In this document: positions 5,325 to 8,863 of the stretch, piece by piece
Numbering within the stretch: position 1 is the stretch's first letter
How the letters are laid out: the number at the start of each line of letters is the position of its first letter
NCBI GenBank assembly: GCA_949288405.1
Contig: CASEKM010000148.1
Span: forward strand, 1 to 8,863
Direction: 5' to 3'
From: an uncultured bacterium
GTDB taxonomy: Bacteria; Bacillota; Clostridia; Oscillospirales; Oscillospiraceae
DNA length: 8,863 nt
Program-made: the position numbers and the translations under genes
The notes under the pieces: generated by a model
Told to the model about the DNA's origin: nothing
Seen by the model: the letters and a program-made list of their open reading frames with translations, nothing else
Database searches by the model: none

Positions 5325-6605
5325 TCAGCCGGCGGAAGTGCTGCCGTCGGCGGAAGAGGCGGCGGTGTCGCCGCCCTCCGTCTCCTCCTGGGCGGCCAGC
5401 GCCTGCTGGATGGCGGCGCGGACGGTCTGGAGGTTCTCATAGAAGACGGCGGGGTCGATCTGCTCCAGCTCCGGAGTGGGCTGGACCGGGGCGGCGTCCA
5501 TCCAGCCCTGGCGCAGGTCGGTCATCTGCTGGGCCACATAGGCGTCCCGGAAGTCCACCGGGTCCAGGGGGAGGCGGAGGATGATGTGGTAGCCGTAGAC
5601 GCTCTCCACCACGCCGCTCACCTCTCCGTCGGCCAGGGCCAGGGCCGCCTCCTCAAAGGGGGCCACCATCTGGCCGGGGGCGGCGGTGTAGCCCTCCGCC
5701 CCGTTCACCGTCCCGTCGGCGGCGGTGTCCTCGCTGTAGGTCTGCATCAGCTGGTCGAAGAGGGCCTCCTTGTCCCCGGCGGCCTGGAGCTGGGCCAGCA
5801 GCTCCTCCGCCAGCGCCTTTTTCTCCGCCACCACGGCCGCGTCCAGGGGCTCATACTCCCCGGTGGGGCTGCCGTTTTCGTCGGTGATGGGCTTGCTGGT
5901 GTCCACCGTCTTCAGCAGGATGTGCTTGGCCCGGTAGTAGCCCAGGTCGTCCTGGGCGTAGGCCAGCACCTGCTGGTCGTCGGGGTAGCCCTCCGTCCCC
6001 TGGCCGTACAGCTTCTCCTGGAGCTGGGCGTTCAGGTCGTTGACCTCAAAGAGGGAGGCGTACAGGTCCTGGGTGAGGCCGCTGTACCAGAGGGTGTACT
6101 TCAGCTGCTCCGGTCCCCCGGACTCCTCCTCCATGGAGGCCAGCAGCTCGGCGGTCTCCTGCTGGAGCTCCGGGGAGGGGGCCAGCCCCTCCTGTCCCGC
6201 CTGGATGGGGAGCAGGGCGTACAGGGCGGCGTTGTTCAGCGCCCCCTCCATCAGCCCCTCCTCAAAGGTCTGCCCGTTGCCCATGTCCATGTCCCAGATC
6301 ATGTCCATGTTCTCCGTGTTCTGCAGGGAGCTGTCCACCGCGTAGGCCAGCCAGTAGAGCAGGCTGTCCGCCGTGACCTCCGCCTCCCCCGCCCGGGCCA
6401 CCACCGTGTCCCCGGGGACGCCCGCCGTGGTCAGATAGAGGTCGGTGACCGACGCCAGGTCCACAGGCTCTGTGAGCAGGGCGGCGCTCCCGGCGCCGCT
6501 GCCGTCCTCGGAGCCGCCCGGCTGTCCGCCTTGGCAGCCGCTCAGAGCGGCCAGTGAGAGGGCCAGGGACAGGGAGAGCGCCCCCAGCCGGTTCCAATTC
6601 GTCAT
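5325..6605 (-). CDS. PrsA/PpiC-type peptidyl-prolyl isomerase lipoprotein
   Basis: A 426-aa exported foldase. It would sit on the outer face of the membrane and help secreted proteins fold by isomerising prolyl bonds. The start is ATG 6605 with AAAGGA (6622-6617) 11 nt away; an in-frame TTG at 6626 lacks a ribosome binding site. The N-terminus MTNWNRLGALSLSLALSLAA is a lipoprotein signal with lipobox LSGC, placing the lipidated cysteine at residue 24, followed by a Gly/Ser-rich linker. Residues about 65-220 match the helical SurA/PrsA-like N-region. The parvulin (PpiC) domain runs from AKHILL (226-231) to GYHIILRL (338-345), with YSED (290-293) and GQMVAPFEEAALAL (311-324) between. A long insert (about 232-280) separates the first strand from the rest. 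The C-terminal 80 residues end in a low-complexity Glu/Gly/Ser/Ala tail. Transcribed toward gdhA and divergently from mfd; a foldase gene near mfd is a common clostridial arrangement. PrsA-like is the best name; the substrates are unknown. Confidence 0.9.
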   Translation of the reverse strand: MTNWNRLGALSLSLALSLAALSGCQGGQPGGSEDGSGAGSAALLTEPVDLASVTDLYLTTAGVPGDTVVARAGEAEVTADSLLYWLAYAVDSSLQNTENMDMIWDMDMGNGQTFEEGLMEGALNNAALYALLPIQAGQEGLAPSPELQQETAELLASMEEESGGPEQLKYTLWYSGLTQDLYASLFEVNDLNAQLQEKLYGQGTEGYPDDQQVLAYAQDDLGYYRAKHILLKTVDTSKPITDENGSPTGEYEPLDAAVVAEKKALAEELLAQLQAAGDKEALFDQLMQTYSEDTAADGTVNGAEGYTAAPGQMVAPFEEAALALADGEVSGVVESVYGYHIILRLPLDPVDFRDAYVAQQMTDLRQGWMDAAPVQPTPELEQIDPAVFYENLQTVRAAIQQALAAQEETEGGDTAASSADGSTSAG

Positions 6606-6622
6606 AGCTGTCGTGATCCTTT

Positions 6623-6660
6623 CCAAAAACGTAGTGGGCCCCGACGGGGCCGCTTTTTGG
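6623..6660. other. Two-level inverted repeat in the foldase leader
   Basis: An inner hairpin GGCCCC-GAC-GGGGCC (6637-6651) is enclosed by a perfect 7-bp outer repeat CCAAAAA/TTTTTGG (6623-6629/6654-6660). In the minus-strand mRNA the outer TTTTTGG arm abuts the AAAGGA ribosome binding site. On the plus strand the inner stem is followed two bases later by TTTTT, giving a terminator-like shape pointed toward mfd. Function is not established. Confidence 0.5.
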
Positions 6661-6661
6661 T

Positions 6662-6690
6662 ATCATAGCACAAAGGGGAGGCGGGAGCAA
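6662..6690 (-). promoter_or_regulatory. Candidate promoter of the foldase gene
   Basis: On the minus strand, TTGCTC (6690-6685) and TATGAT (6667-6662, 5 of 6 to the -10 consensus) are spaced by 17 bp. Transcription would start near 6655, placing the inverted repeat at the very 5' end of the mRNA and giving a leader of about 50 nt. The -35 match is only 3 of 6. Confidence 0.5.
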
Positions 6691-6708
6691 GGGGAAAGGG
6701 GGCCTCCC

Positions 6709-6737
6709 TTGACGGGCGGGGGGAAAAGGGGTAAACT
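6709..6737 (+). promoter_or_regulatory. Promoter of mfd
   Basis: TTGACG (6709-6714, 5 of 6) and TAAACT (6732-6737, 4 of 6) are separated by exactly 17 bp, giving a start near 6744 and a leader of about 104 nt. It points away from the foldase promoter; the two -35 boxes are 18 bp apart. Confidence 0.72.
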
Positions 6738-6765
6738 AGGGGCGAACAACAGATCCAACGCCCAC

Positions 6766-6789
6766 CCCCCGGTCCTGCGGACCAGGGGG
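6766..6789 (+). other. Hairpin in the mfd leader
   Basis: CCCCCGGTCC (6766-6775) pairs with GGACC-A-GGGGG (6779-6789) with one bulged A and a TGC loop: ten GC-rich pairs. No T tract follows, so it is not an ordinary terminator. Further on, ATATCA occurs twice with a 10-bp period (6811-6816, 6821-6826), just before the ribosome binding site. Confidence 0.5.
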
Positions 6790-6847
6790 CATTGCCGCGT
6801 TCTGCCTTCCATATCATGGAATATCACGATACAAGGAGTGATCTTGA

Positions 6848-8863
6848 GTGGAACTGCTCCGCTCTGTATTGAAACAGCTGCCGGAATTTCAGGAGCTGTC
6901 CGCCGCCCTGGAGGGGGGCAGGTCCCCCGCCGCCCTGTCCGGCCTGGCGGCGGTCCACCGGGCCCACTTCGCCGCCGCCCTGGGGGAGGAGACGGGCCGC
7001 CCCGTGGCGGTGGTGTGCGCCGACGAGGGGGAGGCGGCCCGGATGGCCCGGGACCTGTCCTTTCTCACCGGAACGGCGGTGCCGGTGCTGTCCGCCCGGG
7101 CCTTTGTGTTCCACAACGTGGCCACCGTCTCCCGCCAGTGGGAGCACCGGCGGCTGAAGCTCCTCTGGCAGCTGAGCCAGGGGGAGGTGCCCTGCCTGGT
7201 GGCCACTGTGGAGGCCCTCCAGCAGCGCACCCTGCCCCCGGCGGTGCTCGCCTCCGCCTGCCAGGTGCTGGAGCCGGGCCGGAGCATAGACCTGGACCAG
7301 CTCACCCAGGCGCTTGCCGCCGCCGGCTACACCCGGTGCGACCAGGTGGAGGGGCCGGGCCAGTTCGCCCTGCGGGGGGGCATTCTGGACGTGTTCTCCC
7401 CCGCCATGGACGCCCCCGTCCGGGCGGAGTTCTGGGGGGACGAGCTGGACACCATGGGCGCCTTCGACCCGGCCACCCAGCGGCGCACGGAGAACGTGGA
7501 CCGGGCCGTCCTGCTGCCGGCGGCGGAGGCCCTGCCCCAGCTCACCCCCGGGGGGCTGCCCGCTCTGCTGAAGGGGCTGGACGGACTGGCGGAACGGGCC
7601 CGCAGGGACGGCAACGAAGCCCTGGCCGCCACCCTCCAGCAGGACCGGGACGCCCTGGGGGAGGGGCGCTCCTTCCCCGCCGCCGACCGGTATCTGCCCC
7701 TGATCTACCCCCAGGAGGCCACGGCGGCGGACTACCTGCCCCTGGATGCCTGCGTGCTGTTTTCCGAGAGCAGCCGGGTAGGGGAGCGGGCCCGCACCTA
7801 CCAGTGGCAGCTGGAGGAGGACGTGAAGACCCTGCTGGAGCGGGGGGAGCTGGACGGCTCCTGCGGGGGGCTGTGCCTCCCCTTCGAGGGGCTGTGCCGG
7901 CGGCTGGAGGACTTCCCCCTGGCCTTTCTGGACTCCTTCTCCCGGTCTACCTACCCCGTCAATCCCCGCTGCATTCTGTCGGTCATGGCCAAGCAGCTGC
8001 CCTCCTTCGGGGCCAGCCTGGAGACGGCGGTGCAGGACCTGTCCCACTACCAGAGCGCCGGCTTCGGGGTGCTGGTGCTGGTGTCCAGCGAGCAGCGCTG
8101 TCTGAACCTTCAAAACCTCCTGCGGGAGCAGAAGGTGAAGTCCGCCGTGGACTTCGCCCTGAAGGCCCTGCCCAAGCCGGGGCAGATCCTCCTCACCGTG
8201 GGGGGGCTGTCCGGGGGGCTGGAGTACCCGGACCTGAAGCTGGCCGTCATCACTGAGGGCCAGGAGGGGGCGGTGAAGAAGCCCCGCCGGGCCCCGGCGG
8301 CCAAGCAGGGCCCCACCAACCGGCAGAAGCTCAAGTCCTACGCCGACCTGTCCCCCGGGGACCTGGTGGTCCACGAGCACCACGGGGTGGGCCGGTATGT
8401 GGGCATGGTGAAGATGACCACCGACGGCATTGAAAAGGACTATGTGAAGCTGGCCTATGCGGGCAGCGACGTGCTGTACGTCCCCGCCACCCAGCTGGAT
8501 CTGATCTCCAAGTATATCGGCGGGGGCGAGGAGGCCCAGGAGACCCGGAAGCTGTCCAAGCTGGGGGGCACCGACTGGGCCCGGGCCAAGACCAAGGCGA
8601 AAAAGGCGGTGGAGGATCTGGCAAAGGGCCTCATTCAGCTCTACGCCCAGCGCCAGCGCCAGCCGGGCTTCGCCTTCTCCCCCGACTCTCCCTGGCAGCG
8701 GGAGTTTGAGGAGCAGTTTGAGTACAGCGAGACCGACGACCAGCTCCGGTGCGTGGAGGAGATCAAGCGGGACATGGAGCGGGCGGTGCCCATGGACCGG
8801 CTGCTGTGCGGGGACGTGGGCTACGGCAAGACGGAGGTGGCCTTCCGGGCCATGATGAAGTGC
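6848..8863 (+). CDS. mfd: Transcription-repair coupling factor Mfd, N-terminal part (partial)
   Basis: Mfd is a DNA translocase that removes RNA polymerase stalled at lesions and recruits UvrA for nucleotide excision repair. The first 672 codons are in the window and the gene runs off the right edge; full-length Mfd is about 1150 aa. The start is GTG 6848 with AAGGAG (6833-6838) 9 nt upstream, giving MELLRSVLKQLPEF. The N-terminal third is the UvrB-homology region, with RGGILDVFSP near 176-185. A middle region follows. The RNA-polymerase interaction domain carries LSPGDLVVHEHHGVGRYVGM (about 501-520) and the downstream YVKLAYAGSDVLYVP. The translocase domain begins with FSPDSPWQREFEEQFEYSETDDQ and the Walker A motif GDVGYGKT (655-662). 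No frameshift or stop was found when I read this stretch codon by codon. The motor motifs after Walker A lie outside the window. The gene has its own promoter and is divergent from the foldase gene. Confidence 0.97.
   Translation, partial: MELLRSVLKQLPEFQELSAALEGGRSPAALSGLAAVHRAHFAAALGEETGRPVAVVCADEGEAARMARDLSFLTGTAVPVLSARAFVFHNVATVSRQWEHRRLKLLWQLSQGEVPCLVATVEALQQRTLPPAVLASACQVLEPGRSIDLDQLTQALAAAGYTRCDQVEGPGQFALRGGILDVFSPAMDAPVRAEFWGDELDTMGAFDPATQRRTENVDRAVLLPAAEALPQLTPGGLPALLKGLDGLAERARRDGNEALAATLQQDRDALGEGRSFPAADRYLPLIYPQEATAADYLPLDACVLFSESSRVGERARTYQWQLEEDVKTLLERGELDGSCGGLCLPFEGLCRRLEDFPLAFLDSFSRSTYPVNPRCILSVMAKQLPSFGASLETAVQDLSHYQSAGFGVLVLVSSEQRCLNLQNLLREQKVKSAVDFALKALPKPGQILLTVGGLSGGLEYPDLKLAVITEGQEGAVKKPRRAPAAKQGPTNRQKLKSYADLSPGDLVVHEHHGVGRYVGMVKMTTDGIEKDYVKLAYAGSDVLYVPATQLDLISKYIGGGEEAQETRKLSKLGGTDWARAKTKAKKAVEDLAKGLIQLYAQRQRQPGFAFSPDSPWQREFEEQFEYSETDDQLRCVEEIKRDMERAVPMDRLLCGDVGYGKTEVAFRAMMKC

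Noticed and set aside
5298..6557. Long plus-strand open frame of 419 codons opposite the foldase gene
   Set aside because: Low-complexity Gly/Val/Leu/Gln translation, shadow of a lipoprotein gene with clear signal peptide and PpiC domain on the other strand; it starts inside a terminator hairpin.
6445..8256. Plus-strand open frame of 603 codons overlapping the start of mfd in another frame
   Set aside because: Extremely Gly/Pro/Arg-rich translation; the mfd frame carries all the conserved motifs and a proper ribosome binding site.
6824..8383. Minus-strand open frame of 519 codons opposite mfd
   Set aside because: Reverse shadow of mfd with Gly/Gln/His/Val-rich low-complexity translation.
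1..8863. CRISPR array, insertion sequence, prophage, tRNA or rRNA
   Set aside because: No spaced repeat series, transposase-like sequence, terminal inverted repeats, or tRNA/rRNA-like stretches were seen on either strand.

Overview
The window comes from a GC-rich, low-GC-lineage-type anaerobic Firmicute, most likely an Oscillospiraceae gut bacterium (Flavonifractor, Pseudoflavonifractor or Lawsonibacter-like). This is inferred from the dnaX-ybaB pair, a glutamate dehydrogenase that closely resembles the clostridial enzyme, strong AGGAGG-type ribosome binding sites, sigma-A-like promoters and a strong preference for G/C-ending codons. It looks like ordinary chromosomal housekeeping sequence. 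I see no phage, transposon, CRISPR array, tRNA or rRNA.

Layout. (1) 1-878: the 3' end of dnaX (DNA polymerase III gamma/tau), then ybaB/ebfC (nucleoid-associated protein), closed by a strong intrinsic terminator. (2) 916-2269: a good promoter, a GC-rich leader of about 137 nt, and a 393-aa core-only DEAD-box RNA helicase. (3) 2391-3585: a small one-helix PspC-domain membrane protein and a GNAT acetyltransferase, separated by an intercistronic hairpin and ended by a 13-bp-stem terminator. (4) 3586-5274: an operator-like inverted repeat, a promoter, a structured leader, and a clostridial-type glutamate dehydrogenase (gdhA), ended by a 17-bp-stem terminator. (5) 5285-6690, minus strand: a secreted PrsA/PpiC-type peptidyl-prolyl isomerase lipoprotein, with its own terminator facing gdhA and its own promoter. 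(6) 6709-8863, plus strand: a divergent promoter and the first 672 codons of mfd (transcription-repair coupling factor), cut by the window edge.

The most notable observation is in gdhA. An exact 14-bp tandem duplication (CTACATCCTGGAGA twice, 4681-4708) shifts the frame after codon 284. Deleting one copy restores a continuous 450-aa enzyme with the normal clostridial GDH sequence across the join. The promoter, Shine-Dalgarno sequence, terminator and highly optimised codon use are intact, so the lesion is either very recent, reversible by repeat slippage, or a sequencing or assembly artefact. Upstream of gdhA an 18-bp perfect-arm inverted repeat (TTGTG...CACAA) has the geometry of a Rex or Crp/Fnr-family operator, which would suit redox control of an amino-acid catabolic dehydrogenase.

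I did not find a convincing new multi-gene system here. The remaining points of interest are regulatory: leader hairpins, divergent promoters, and the absence of recR behind ybaB.
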